64,000 nucleotides of DNA from Mactromeris polynyma (taxonomy: Eukaryota; Mollusca; Bivalvia; Venerida; Mactridae), in assembly GCA_032209605.1 (NCBI GenBank), contig JASFXZ010000028.1, positions 3,854,941 to 3,918,940 of the forward strand, read 5' to 3'. Below the pieces are notes generated by a model. The model was not told the origin of the DNA, made no database searches, and was given only the letters and a program-made list of their open reading frames with translations. Shown in pieces: positions 50,386 through 62,168 of this stretch (the first letter of the stretch is position 1; each line of letters starts with the position of its first letter). A program made the position numbers and the translations under genes.

Positions 50386-50433
50386 TTTCGCTCACCTGAG
50401 TAACTTACAAAGTTACATATGCTCAGATGAGCT
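50386..50433. repeat. CTCACCTGAG hairpin, a bivalve-type repeat motif
   Basis: TTTCGCTCACCTGAGTAACT, then TACAAAGTTACATATGCTCA, then GATGAGCT forms an imperfect hairpin (GCTCACCTGAG with CTCAGATGAGC, and GTAACTTA with AAGTTAC). I recall similar CTCACCTGAG/CTCAGGTGAG pairs as abundant in bivalve non-coding DNA. It abuts the 37-bp array. Confidence 0.5.
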
Positions 50434-50965
50434 GAAAACCTAACATTTATTGCTGAACAGATTTTGTGTTCAATATTTTCAAACAGACGAAGTTAAAATG
50501 GAGATAAAGGAGACATTTACAAGATGGATTACAATACAGCTCCATCAAATACCATAATCACAGGTCAATCACTATAGTATATATAAACTATGTATTGTCC
50601 TCAAACTGGCCATAATTGCAGCACATCTTAATTATGAATTAACATTTTCAACAAAAGCATCATAGTACTAATTGATCTCTCAATGCGGATTAATAGTGGA
50701 AATTACCAAAATAATAAAAAACACCTATCTGTCTTATGACTTCAGAAAGTTTTGCTAACATGTACCCTTAGGAATTTTCCCTGATAAATCAGTGTCTCAC
50801 CAAGGTGTAATGTTATTGCTATAAGATTGCCTTGTTCAATTTCCACCAGGACAAACTTTTAATGTTTGAATTGATCAATAAAAGTGATAAGTTTAATTCT
50901 CTGTTATCAAAATCTGTTGAGAAACATTTACACATTATTGAATTAATAACCTAAGCAATAAAACA
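50434..50965. other. Non-coding spacer
   Basis: Nothing recognised. Confidence 0.5.
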
Positions 50966-53470
50966 GACACAATAATGTCATATCTTTATGTGTTAGAACA
51001 TGAAACACAATACTGTCATATCTTTATGTGTTAGAACATGAAACACAATACTGTCATATCTTTATGTGTTAGAACATGAAACACAATACTGTCATATATG
51101 TATGAGTTAGCACATGAAACACAATACTGTCACATATGTATGAGTTAGAACATGAAACACAATACTGTCATATATGTATGAGTTAGAACATGAAACACAA
51201 TACTGTCATATATGTATGAGTTAGAACATGAAACACAATACTGTCATATATGTATGAGTTAGCACATGAAACACAATACTGTCATATATGTATGAGTTAG
51301 CACATGAAACACAATACTGTCATATATGTATGAGTTAGAACATGAAACACAATACTGTCATATATGTATGAGTTAGCACATGAAACACAATACTGTCATA
51401 TATGTATGAGTTAGCACATGAAACACAATACTGTCATATCTTTATGAGTTAGAACATGAAACACAATACTGTCATATCTTTATGAGTTAGAACATGAAAC
51501 ACAATACTGTCATATATGTATGTGTTAGAACATGAAACACAATACTGTCATATCTTTATGAGTTAGAACATGAAACACAATACTGTCATATATGTATGTG
51601 TTAGCACATGAAACACAATACTGTCATATATGTATGTGTTAGAACATGAAACACAATACTGTCATATATGTATGAGTTAGCACATGAAACACAATACTGT
51701 CATATCTTTATGAGTTAGAACATGAAACACAATACTGTCATATATGTATGTGTTAGAACATGAAACACAATACTGTCATATATGTATGTGTTAGAACATG
51801 AAACACAATACTGTCATATATGTATGTGTTAGAACATGAAACACAATACTGTCATATCTGTATGTGTTAGCACATGAAACACAATACTGTCATATCTGTA
51901 TGAGTTAGAACATGAAACACAATACTGTCATATATGTATGTGTTAGAACATGAAACACAATACTGTCATATATGTATGTGTTAGAACATGAAACACAATA
52001 CTGTCATATATGTATGTGTTAGAACATGAAACACAATACTGTCATATCTTTATGAGTTAGAACATGAAACACAATACTGTCATATATGTATGTGTTAGAA
52101 CATGAAACACAATACTGTCATATCTGTATGAGTTAGAACATGAAACACACTACTGTCATATCTGTATGAGTTAGAACATGAAACACAATACTGTCATATA
52201 TGTATGTGTTAGAACATGAAACACACTACTGTCATATCTGTATGAGTTAGAACATGAAACACAATACTGTCATATCTGTATGTGTTAGAACATGAAACAC
52301 AATACTGTCATATATGTATGTGTTAGAACATGAAACACAATACTGTCATATCTGTATGTGTTAGAACATGAAACACAATACTGTCATATCTTTATGAGTT
52401 AGAACATGAAACACAATACTGTCATATATGTATGTGTTAGAACATGAAACACAATACTGTCATATATGTATGTGTTAGAACATGAAACACAATACTGTCA
52501 TATCTGTATGTGTTAGAACATGAAACACAATACTGTCATATATGTATGTGTTAGAACATGAAACACAATACTGTCATATCTGTATGTGTTAGAACATGAA
52601 ACACAATACTGTCATATATGTATGTGTTAGAACATGAAACACAATACTGTCATATATGTATGTGTTAGAACATGAAACACAATACTGTCATATCTGTATG
52701 TGTTAGAACATGAAACACAATACTGTCATATATGTATGTGTTAGCACATGAAACACAATACTGTCATATATGTATGAGTTAGAACATGAAACACAATACT
52801 GTCATATCTATATGTGTTAGAACATGAAACACAATACTGTCATATATGTATGTGTTAGAACATGAAACACAATACTGTCATATCTGTGTGTGTAAGAACA
52901 TGAAACACAATACTGTCATATCTGTGTGTGTTAGAACATGAAACACAATACTGTCATTTCTGTATGAGTTAGAACATGAAACACAATACTGTCATATTTG
53001 TATGAGTTAGAACATGAAACACACTACTGTCATATTTGTATGAGTTAGAACATGAAACACAATACTGTCATATATGTATGAGTTAGAACATGAAACACAA
53101 TACTGTCATATCTGTATGAGTTAGAACATGAAACACAATACTGTCATATCTGTGTGTGTTAGAACATGAAACACAATACTGTCATATCTGTATGTGTTAG
53201 AACATGAAACACAATACTGTCATATCTGTATCAGTTAGGACATGAAACACAATACTGTCATATCTGTATGAGTTAGAACATGAAACACAATACTGTCATA
53301 TATGTATGTGTTAGAACATGAAACCCAATACTGTCATATCTGTGTGTGTTTGAACATGAAACACAATACTGTCATATCTGTGTGTGTTAGAACATGAAAC
53401 ACAATACTGTCATATCTGTGTGTGTTAGAACATGAAACACAATACTGTCATATCTGTATGAGTTAGAACA
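50966..53470. repeat. Minisatellite array, 38-bp unit, about 66 copies
   Basis: The unit runs GTTAGAACATGAAACACAAT, then ACTGTCATATATGTATGT. It has the highest copy number among arrays with units over 30 bp. Variable sites are TTAGAAC or TTAGCAC, CATATATGT, CATATCTTT or CATATCTGT, and ATGAG or ATGTG. They form local patches: CTTT types on the left, ATGT in the middle, CTGT and CTGTGTGTG on the right. This records a directional history of local duplication. Stops occur in the frames, so no long open frame arises. Confidence 0.97.
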
Positions 53471-54830
53471 TTATCATTTAACAGATAACTGCCATGTAAG
53501 CTACAATATGTTTCTTATGCATCACTTACACTTACACATAGATATTTTTTACGTCGTGTATAGTCTCTAGCATTATCTCCTTGCATTAAATATATCTAAC
53601 AATGATAGAGATCTTAAAATGTATGACAGTTGCAAAGAATGCATTTAATGGTGACATATGAATTGTGTAATGTTATGTAAAATTAATGTTGGCATATCAT
53701 AGCCAATGGCAAGTAATGTCCTTAAAACATGACATAATCAATTACTATAAATTAAACACATTTTCATGAATCAGAATGAATTTAAACACTCATTAGATAA
53801 ACATCTACTTGGAAACAATTGTACCAAGTTTCATTAAAATTGTCTACGTGTTACTATAGGTGTATTCACTACATAATGATTCTTTATTAGTACTATAACA
53901 TTGAGTAAATCAATAAAGATGGAGAATCTTCCTTAAATAACTTATCTTCATTTATTTTTAGAAGAAAACTTAATTGCTAATTGTAATGATGAGTTTAAAT
54001 CATGGACATGCCACACTTAATGTTCAATCAATTATTTAGAAATATGTTAAATTATCTCATATAATACATTTTATTACGATGTAATGTCGGTGAATTTAAA
54101 TCCTGTAACCCTTAATATTTCCTGCCTACAACACTAAATGGTGAATCCGTAATTCCATTAGCATACTTCAGTTTGGAATATTACATAAATTCAATATAAA
54201 TTTCCTTGCAGAATTCTTTTTGTAGTATTAATATTATACACAAAACCATTTAACACAATCTCCGGATTTCTGTTGAATTCGTCACTTTTTCTTTAGTAAG
54301 ACCTTCCGTTGACAACTTTCTACAGAAGCAACAAAAATATTACTTCATGACCTCGTCTAAATAGCTTTGTCGTCCAGCACTTGATAATCTATAAGTCGTA
54401 AAAAACGTCAATAACTCTCAGGTGAGTTTAAAATGGTCCTTGTCGAGAGGGAACGCATAATCAACACAGAAATACCCCGCCTCTGTGACACTATTTATTA
54501 TAATGATCAATATAAGGCATTGAAAGACTTCCCGAGATAGACAAACATTTTATATCATAATTGTTCTTCGACCTTGCTATAAAATAAATAATACAGAAGC
54601 CTATGATCTTTGAAGCAATAAAAGTGAAAAGAGTAAACAAATGGTAAAGAAAACATGGTGAATAACTTCAATACATTTTGATGTACATATTCTTAACTAC
54701 AAAAATAAAATATTCCTCCCCCAAAAATCGAATAAATGCACTGAACTGAATGTTGCCTGAATTTAGTTTATTTCTATGGAAGTTCATTATAACAATTTTA
54801 TTTTATTCAAATTCGCTTTCTGTATATATG
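53471..54830. other. AT-rich non-coding DNA
   Basis: No coding or RNA signal recognised. Confidence 0.5.
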
Positions 54831-55122
54831 TACCAGTAGCAGTTAGGAAATCATGCAAAGTCTGTGGTAGATATTTCTGTACCAGTAGCAGTTAGGAAAT
54901 CATGCAAAGTCTGTGGTAGATATTTCTGTATCAGTAGCAGTTAGGAAATCATGCAAAGTCTGTGGTAGATATTTCTGTACCAGTAGCAGTTAGGAAATCA
55001 TGCAAAGTCTGTGGTAGATATTTCTGTATCAGTAGCAGTTAGGAAATCATGCAAAGTCTGTGGTAGATATTTCTGTACCAGTAGCAGTAAGGAAATCATG
55101 CAAAGTCTGTGGTAGATATTTC
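54831..55122. repeat. Tandem repeat, 49-bp unit, 6 copies
   Basis: The unit runs TACCAGTAGCAGTTAGGAAA, then TCATGCAAAGTCTGTGGTAG, then ATATTTCTG. GTACCAG and GTATCAG copies partly alternate. Confidence 0.95.
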
Positions 55123-55351
55123 CATGTTAACGACAAGAACTAAGTATGGGACGGAGGGCAACAAAGTTTTGAACATTATTCTCAGGAGCAATGCAGTTTA
55201 CATGTAAAATGATCCATTTTTTTCACATGAAGCTGACTTTACACCATTTCAATAACAAACAAAGAAATCATACAAGCCCAAAATGTATAATACCAATGTT
55301 ATTTTATTTAAACATTCTTTCTGAAATAAACTAAATTCACCATTTTACATT
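55123..55351. other. Non-coding spacer between two arrays
   Basis: Nothing recognised. Confidence 0.5.
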
Positions 55352-56427
55352 TTGGAGGAGGCTCGGTCCAGTATTGGGGGAGGCTCGGTCAGGTATTGGG
55401 GGAGGCTCGGTCAGGTATTGGAGGAGGCTCGGTCAGGTATTGGAGGAGGCTCGGTCAGGTATTGGGGGAGGCTCGGTCAGGTATTGGAGGAGGCTCGGTC
55501 AGGTATTGGAGGAGGCTCGGTCAGGTATTGGGGGAGGCTCGGTCAGGTATTGGAGGAGGCTCGGTCCAGTATTGGGGGAGGCTCGGTCAGGTATTGGGGG
55601 AGGCTCGGTCAGGTATTGGAGGAGGCTCGGTCAGGTATTGGAGGAGGCTCGGTCAGGTATTGGAGGAGGCTCGGTCAGGTATTGGAGGAGGCTCGGTCAG
55701 GTATTGGGGGAGGCTCGGTCAGGTATTGGAGGAGGCTCGGTCAGGTATCGGGGGAGGCTCGGTCAGGTATTGGGGGAGGCTCGGTCAGGTATTGGGGGAG
55801 GCTCGGTCAGGTATTGGAGGAGGCTCGGTCCAGTATTGGAGGAGGCTCGGTCAGGTATTGGAGGAGGCTCGGTCCAGTATTGGGGGAGGCTCGGTCAGGT
55901 ATTGGGGGAGGCTCGGTCAGGTATTGGGGGAGGCTCGGTCAGGTATTGGGGGAGGCTCGGTCAGGTATTGGAGGAGGCTCGGTCCAGTATTGGGGGAGGC
56001 TCGGTCAGGTATTGGGGGAGGCTCGGTCAGGTATTGGAGGAGGCTCGGTCAGGTATTGGAGGAGGCTCGGTCAGGTATTGGAGGAGGCTCGGTCAGGTAT
56101 TGGAGGAGGCTCGGTCAGGTATTGGGGGAGGCTCGGTCAGGTATTGGAGGAGGCTCGGTCAGGTATCGGAGGAGGCTCGGTCAGGTATTGGGGGAGGCTC
56201 GGTCAGGTATTGGGGGAGGCTCGGTCAGGTATTGGAGGAGGCTTGGTCAGGTATTGGAGGAGGCTTGGTCAGGTATTGGAGGAGGCTTGGTCAGGTATTG
56301 GAGGAGGCTTGGTCAGGTATTGGAGGAGGCTTGGTCAGGTATTGGAGGAGGCTTGGTCAGGTATTAGAGGAGGCTCGGTAAGGTATTGGAGGAGGCTTGG
56401 TAAGGTATTGGAGGAGGCTCGGTCAGG
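55352..56427. repeat. G-rich minisatellite array, 22-bp unit, 49 copies
   Basis: The unit is GTATTGGAGGAGGCTCGGTCAG or GTATTGGGGG-AGGCTCGG..., with about ten purine-rich G runs per two units on the plus strand. It is the only strongly G-skewed, GC-rich array here. CCAGTATT variants recur. CTTGG replaces CTCGG in a run of adjacent units near 56240-56360. Since 22 is not divisible by three and the unit has no stop, all three plus frames stay open and encode the same 22-residue cycle (for example EARSGIGGGSVRYWRRLGQ). These are not treated as genes. Confidence 0.97.
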
Positions 56428-58106
56428 ATTTAACACATTATCATCTTTCTTCAATACTTTGAGTTTCTGATGTTGATTTTTAAAAAGAAAAATCTATTAT
56501 CCATCTGAATACAAATCATTTAACAAAGTAAGTAAAGTGTAATGGACGAGATTTTACATTACAGAACAAACATAAACATCCTCCGCAGGTCCTATATATC
56601 TCAACTATATTTCACTGTTGTAACATAACATGAATTTTGAACAGAGAGATTATTTGCCTCAGTGGCCAACAAGTCTGATAATCTATAGTGAATGAAGCAG
56701 ACTTTAAGTATTACATGAATGGTGAATGTTTCAACATCTTTCTAGTGAGCTTTAACTGTTAACTAAGTGTTAACTTTTGTAAAACATACAAATAGGCCAG
56801 ATAATAATACGTATGAAATTTAAGACTACTTCCAGACCTTCACCAATTGATTGAGGAATTTACAGGAAATCAGCTTATAGAGAAGCAGACAGGTTTGGCA
56901 GCCAATCTCAGACACAGACATTTAGCTAGTGTTTATGGTAAGCAATGGAAGATACATGCATTACCTAGATATTTCCAGTGGTTATAATCTAGTTGACTTA
57001 GCAGCCTCAAACATGAATATTCTGATTATAATGGACGTCAGACTTTAAGTAGCAGATAATGCAGACCATTTAAATAAGGTTGATGTAAAGTTATGGACAT
57101 CATGAGAAACTTAAATACATCAAGTGAAGATGGATATATATATATTATAACAGACAATGTAAATAAGGTATATTCTAAGAAAGGTTTACCACATGTACTG
57201 CATACTACAGTCTGTGCATTCGTCTGTATCATCAGACCTTTAGCAATATATAAGTATAAGAATAAACTGTAAGTATTCTAAAAGTTTTAAAATTCCTAAA
57301 TCACTGAAAGTACAAATTTTATAGCAACTTAGGATCTACACTCTATTCTCATTACTGTATAATCATACAAGGTAGGTAACAACAGGTATGTAGGTATATT
57401 TGCTCAATATGAACATAATGCTGAGTATTATATATATCATTATAAATTACAACAATTACATAAAGCACTTATCTGATGATGGTATGAATAAAGAATTAGA
57501 TATTTGTCAGGGCAAAATTTAATATATCATATGATATCAGTAAAATTATAGCAATTAAAGAACCATAATCTGTGATACAAATTTGTACCCAGAGAGATTA
57601 AAGCAGAAAATTGGTAAGATAGAACAATAAATAGTAAATGGTAAGTTCACAGCAACAGTGTCTGTACTTGATCATTTGATCACATCTTGTCCAGGGTAAA
57701 TACAGACATTTATGACAAAACATGTCCGTCAACTGTCAATCAACAGGAGACAATAACAAGACAGGAATAAGACAGCTCATATCATATATCAACTATTTGC
57801 TAATTACTTGCCCTTTGAGGGTGACCCTACTAATTGATAACTATAATTGCCAATTCAGAGATGCCACAGGATAGGAAATTAAGAATGCACTAAATTCATG
57901 ACCGACTAATTTAGAGCCAGTATAAAGTGGAGTGTTCTATAAATATATGACAATGTACTCACAACAGAGACAGTTTGATCACAAAATATGTAGGACATAA
58001 ACATGTTACTTTATGCTACTGTTGTTTTCTGATATGGAACAATTCTAGATTTATCTATTTCATTGACCCACACAGCACAAACACAAAGCTAGAAAGGAAG
58101 GAAGAC
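56428..58106. other. AT-rich non-coding DNA
   Basis: A minus-strand open segment near 57150-57235 (QTNAQTVVCSTCGKPF) has one CxxC pair but no identifiable domain. Otherwise nothing recognised. Confidence 0.5.
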
Positions 58107-59171
58107 CAGGGAACATCACATATGTAAGACAATGCCTCCCCACACAAGTCCCAGAGAAACAAGTTGTTACAGGGAATGTCACATATGTAAGACATATGCC
58201 TCCCCACACAAGTCCCAGAGAAACAAGTTGTTACAGGGAATGTCACATATGTAAGACAATGCCTCCCCACACAAGTCCCAGAGAAGCAAGTTGTTACAGG
58301 GAATGTCACATATGTATGACAATGCCTCCCCACACAAGTCCCAGAGAAACAAGTTGTTACAGGGAATGTCACATATGTATGACAATGCCTCCCCACACAA
58401 GTCCCAGAGAAGCAAGTTGTTACAGGGAATGTCACATATGTAAGACAATGCCTCCCCACACAAGTCCCAGAGAAACAAGTTGTTACAGGGAATGTCACAT
58501 ATGTAAGACAATGCCTCCCCACACAAGTCCCAGAGAAGCAAGTTGTTACAGGGAATGTCACATATGTAAGACAATGCCTCCCCACACAAGTCCCAGAGAA
58601 GCAAGTTGTTACAGGGAATGTCACATATGTATGACAATGCCTCCCCACACAAGTCCCAGAGAAACAAGTTGTTACAGGGAATGTCACATATGTATGACAA
58701 TGCCTCCCCACACAAGTCCCAGAGAAGCAAGTTGTTACAGGGAATGTCACATATGTAAGACAATGCCTCCCCACACAAGTCCCAGAGAAACAAGTTGTTA
58801 CAGGGAATGTCACATATGTAAGACAATGCCTCCCCACACAAGTCCCAGAGAAGCAAGTTGTTACAGGGAATGTCACATATGTAAGACAATGCCTCCCCAC
58901 ACAAGTCCCAGAGAAGCAAGTTGTTACAGGGAAAGTCACATATGTATGACAATGCCTCCCCACACAAGTCCTAGAGAAACAAGTTGTTACAGGGAATGTC
59001 ACATATGTAAGACAATGCCTCCCCACACAAGTCCCAGAGAAGCAAGTTGTTACAGGGAATGTCACATATGTAAGACAATGCCTCCCCACACAAGTCCCAG
59101 AGAAGCAAGTTGTTACAGGGAAAGTCACATATGTATGACAATGCCTCCCCACACAAGTCCCAGAGAAACAA
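58107..59171. repeat. Minisatellite array, 63-bp unit, 17 copies
   Basis: The unit runs CAGGGAATGTCACATATGTA, then AGACAATGCCTCCCCACACA, AGTCCCAGAGAAACAAGTTG and TTA. Variants are GTAAGAC or GTATGAC, and GAAACAAG or GAAGCAAG, with a patterned alternation. 63 is divisible by three, so both strands carry open frames of more than 250 codons made only of a 21-residue repeat. A single diverged unit lies at 22856-22913. Confidence 0.96.
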
Positions 59172-59589
59172 CAGTCTACAAAACAGTAGGAGTTGTGGAG
59201 GTGTAAGCTGGGCAAACATCTATGGAATAGGGAAGTAAGGAATTGTCAGCTGAATATCAAAACCAACCATGGAGAATTGAAAGTGACAACAAGTGGGTGG
59301 ACAGATTGGGTGGAATGGATGGAATACTTCAAGGACAAGCACACAAAGCCGGGGGCGGGGGGGGAGAGCTCAACCATATCAGGCAAAGAATTGTACATCA
59401 TGGGAAAGGGAATCTTAATATTTATCGAAAAGCATAACAAGAAATGGGCAATACCCACTAAGCAGGTTTTCAACCTAGTTATTTGTAGGAATGAAATTTA
59501 ACAAAACCAAGGCTCCGTTTGTATAATGAATAAAGTCATGATGATCATCATGCATGCAATGCTGCAAAGGTGCCATAGGTGATACATAC
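59172..59589. other. Unique sequence after the 63-bp array
   Basis: Two overlapping plus-strand frames of about 60-100 codons exist at 59193-59501 but show no recognisable protein. It contains a short G-run near 59351-59363. Confidence 0.45.
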
Positions 59590-59660
59590 ATGTATACACA
59601 CACACACACACATAGATATATTATATATATATGCAACAACTATATATTATATACACCTAG
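59590..59660. repeat. (CA)n and (TA)n microsatellites
   Basis: ACACACACACACACAC followed by AT-dinucleotide stretches (TATTATATATATAT and TATATATTATATAC). Confidence 0.85.
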
Positions 59661-59699
59661 TTTGATGTCAATACACCCACGCTGATTTTAAAATATTTA

Positions 59700-60175
59700 G
59701 TAACAGTGACCTTGACCATTGACAGAACGAACCCATAATTATTACATTCAAAGTTTCATCCAAATCCCTTCAGTGCTTTTGGAGTTATGCTTTGAACAAG
59801 GGATATTATATATGATACTATTAAGAACTTAAAATGGAGATATTGCGTAATGTGTTGATGTAGGGCAGTTAATTGTTTGTACAGTCTCAACTACCTCTCA
59901 TCAATATCTATCCTCATTCCAAGTGTCACACAAATCTCTTCAGCACTTCAGGAGTTTTGCTCAAGACAAGGGAAGTGCAAGTATGGTTATAAGAGTTCAA
60001 CGTGGGATAATTGTACAATTAGTTGACATAGGATAATAATGATTTAGCTCTGCACTTCCTCTCATTAATATCTATCTATATTCCACACTGAAATCTCTGC
60101 AGTGCTATATGAGTTATACTTCACATCTGATGCAGCATCTGATGGCCAGACACATGGACAGTGGCATTATACTTA
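59700..60175 (+). repeat. Degenerate dispersed repeat with three modules of about 165 bp
   Basis: The module AAGTTTCATCCAAATCCCTT, CAGTGCTTTTGGAGTTATGC, TTTGAACAAGGGA at 59751 recurs in diverged form at 59921 (AAGTGTCACACAAATCTCTT...) and about 60083 (CCACACTGAAATCTCTGCAG...). It is preceded by GTGACCTTGACC and followed by ATGGCCAGACACATGGACAG. I recall this module, with a TGACCTTGACC start and a GGACAGACGGAC-like end, as a common dispersed sequence in bivalves and other marine invertebrates. Non-coding. Confidence 0.6.
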
Positions 60176-60467
60176 CATGCCCTCCTCAAGTGTAACATTA
60201 TCTCTCAAAGGCCATCCATTTTGATTTAAGCGCAAAATTTGCAGGTTTCTATGAAAATGGTGTTCTCAGAGTGACCACAGTGTTTCAGGTTGTACAAAGT
60301 ATATACATATATATATTATATCTACCTAACCTCTTATAATACCCAAATAGTTTGTCTTGAACTATCAGCCAACAAAAACATTCAGCAGGGATTGCTTGTA
60401 TCAATGTTCACTACAAATTCATAACACTGTAAAATTCCCACAGACATATTATTCAATAAAATTATGA

Positions 60468-60698
60468 AAAGGAGAAATTCTGGATTACAGTTTATTCCCA
60501 AATGAATTATATATCAAATTAGTATCTGGACGCAGACGAATGAGACTGAAAGAAATCATCAAACAAAAACTTCCTGTCAGTTTGAAGAAAAGATCAAAAT
60601 TTACATCGTATTTCATAGCAGAAAATAAACCTTTTTTATTCAGAGAGGATTTTGAGGATAAATCACTCACCAGAAAAGATGACTTTAACAATGATGTT
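60468..60698 (+). CDS. Candidate coding segment, unrecognised
   Basis: 77 codons are open between a TGA (60465-60467) and a TAG (60699-60701). They encode a strongly basic, protein-like stretch (SLFPNELYIKLVSGRRRMRL, then KEIIKQKLPVSLKKRSKFTS and a tail with FREDFEDK). A possible acceptor is GGATTACAG at 60480-60488. There is no upstream ATG, so it would be a terminal exon or a relic. The minus strand of the same stretch is also open for 68 codons, which weakens the case. No family recognised. Confidence 0.22.
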
Positions 60699-60701
60699 TA
60701 G

Positions 60702-61083
60702 AATTCAGCAGCAATGCAAAGAATTCCTCATTTGATAATACATTTGAAGAGAATTCCCTTCAAGCTTTTATCAGACTAATTATCTACAATGTTTACAAGT
60801 CATAACTGCTTTCAATTTTTACCAGTAAGGAAAAGCATCCTAGGGTTTCAAATATAATAGTTAATATTCAATAAAACTTACCAGGCTTGAAGTAAACATG
60901 CAGCGCCCATAAAGGGGTTGCCAAATTACTACATATATAAAGCCCTGTGATCAATCATAGATAGTTTCACATTTGGTAACCAAACAACAAAAATATTAAT
61001 GCAAGATTATGAGGTTCCATAACAGTTCTATAACAGGAATACATGAATACATACATCATTGCATTGCTTCATGTACTTATTGT
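60702..61083. other. Non-coding spacer
   Basis: Nothing recognised. Confidence 0.5.
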
Positions 61084-61413
61084 AACAAGAACTATCTTGA
61101 AAAAAGTTGGTTGACCAAATTTAATTGAAGGTTATTAAAGATTTGTTGAGCAACATAAAAAAATGCCGTGATGTTATGATTGCTGGTCACTCCAGATCCA
61201 AAATGGATCTTCGATAAATTCACCGAAATTCAGTGGATTTTGGTATGGTAATGTACCCTTTATCGAAAGGTTAACCAATCTGCGTCAAGGTTTAACAAAC
61301 GTTGTTTGGTTGAAGAGAAATTGCCATGGTGGTTAAGGTAACATTTGATTGGCTGTAACACAACACTGATATGCAAATAGCAAAACTATGTTAGTACGGC
61401 TGTGCCGAAAAAC
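61084..61413 (+). repeat. Dispersed repeat family, copy 2
   Basis: Full-length partner of 37625-37936 in the same orientation, 23 kb away, diverged by many substitutions and small indels. It ends with the same TACGGCTGTGCCGAAAAA hairpin. On the minus strand it contains ATTTGCAT and CCAAT motifs close together; whether they matter is unknown. Unlike copy 1, no array follows it. Confidence 0.85.
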
Positions 61414-62168
61414 TATGTAAGGTTACATAACTACATTGTAATGAACTAATGTTACACAAAATGCTTCAGTTGAACACACTATAAAATCTTAGAATCTGAC
61501 AGAATTTCAGAAATAATGTAAGACATATATACACAATTATCTTGACGCCTTCTAAGATGGTGAAATCAATGTTAAGTTATAAAATATCTTCCTGTTTTTG
61601 TTACAACATGTACAAGTTATGACACCATCGAGACATTATATCAGCTTTATTAAGAAATATAGAATGGCAGGATCTTACAAATAAGGTCATAAGGTATGTG
61701 TTTTCTCTGTTTCTATGGAAACTGGCTGAAAGTAACTTTTATCTGATTTTCAATATTAAAGATGCAAGAGGTGATATATTCTGTACAAATTATTGTAAAC
61801 AATTATTTCAATTTGACCAAATGTGGTGTAACCGTAGCGATAATTAAACATCTTAATACTTAATTCTAAAAAATGAAGTTCTTTACACTCAAACTTTATT
61901 GTAAAAACCAATACCAATATTTTTAATTTGTTGGTGAATATGGTATGACAAAAACTCACTGATAGGCCTAAAGCGATCTCAGAACACTAAAATGGATACA
62001 ATGTATATTTTACAACTGTGAACTTAACCCAAACTGCTACAATACTTCAAGCCTTAAACTCTCAAATCAGACAGGTAAAAAATCTGATAAAGTCAAATGG
62101 TGAACTACCAAATGCATTCACATGCATGCAGTGGATTTATTACATAACTGAAAACAAAGAGAAATGTG
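61414..62168. other. AT-rich non-coding DNA
   Basis: The frame open into the 27-bp array from 62018 has about 50 non-repeat codons but no recognisable content. Confidence 0.45.

Noticed and set aside
55352..56470. Three parallel plus-strand frames of more than 320 codons in the 22-bp array
   Set aside because: A 22-bp stop-free unit keeps every frame open and yields the same cyclic peptide in each. No promoter, splice or expression signal.
58055..59215. Cysteine-rich proteins predicted on both strands of the 63-bp array
   Set aside because: Both strands being open over the same repeats is expected from unit length and composition. There is no signal peptide or unique flanking domain.
60468..60701. 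Confident terminal exon on the plus strand
   Set aside because: The protein looks plausible but the opposite strand is equally open and no family is recognised, so it is kept only as a low-confidence candidate.
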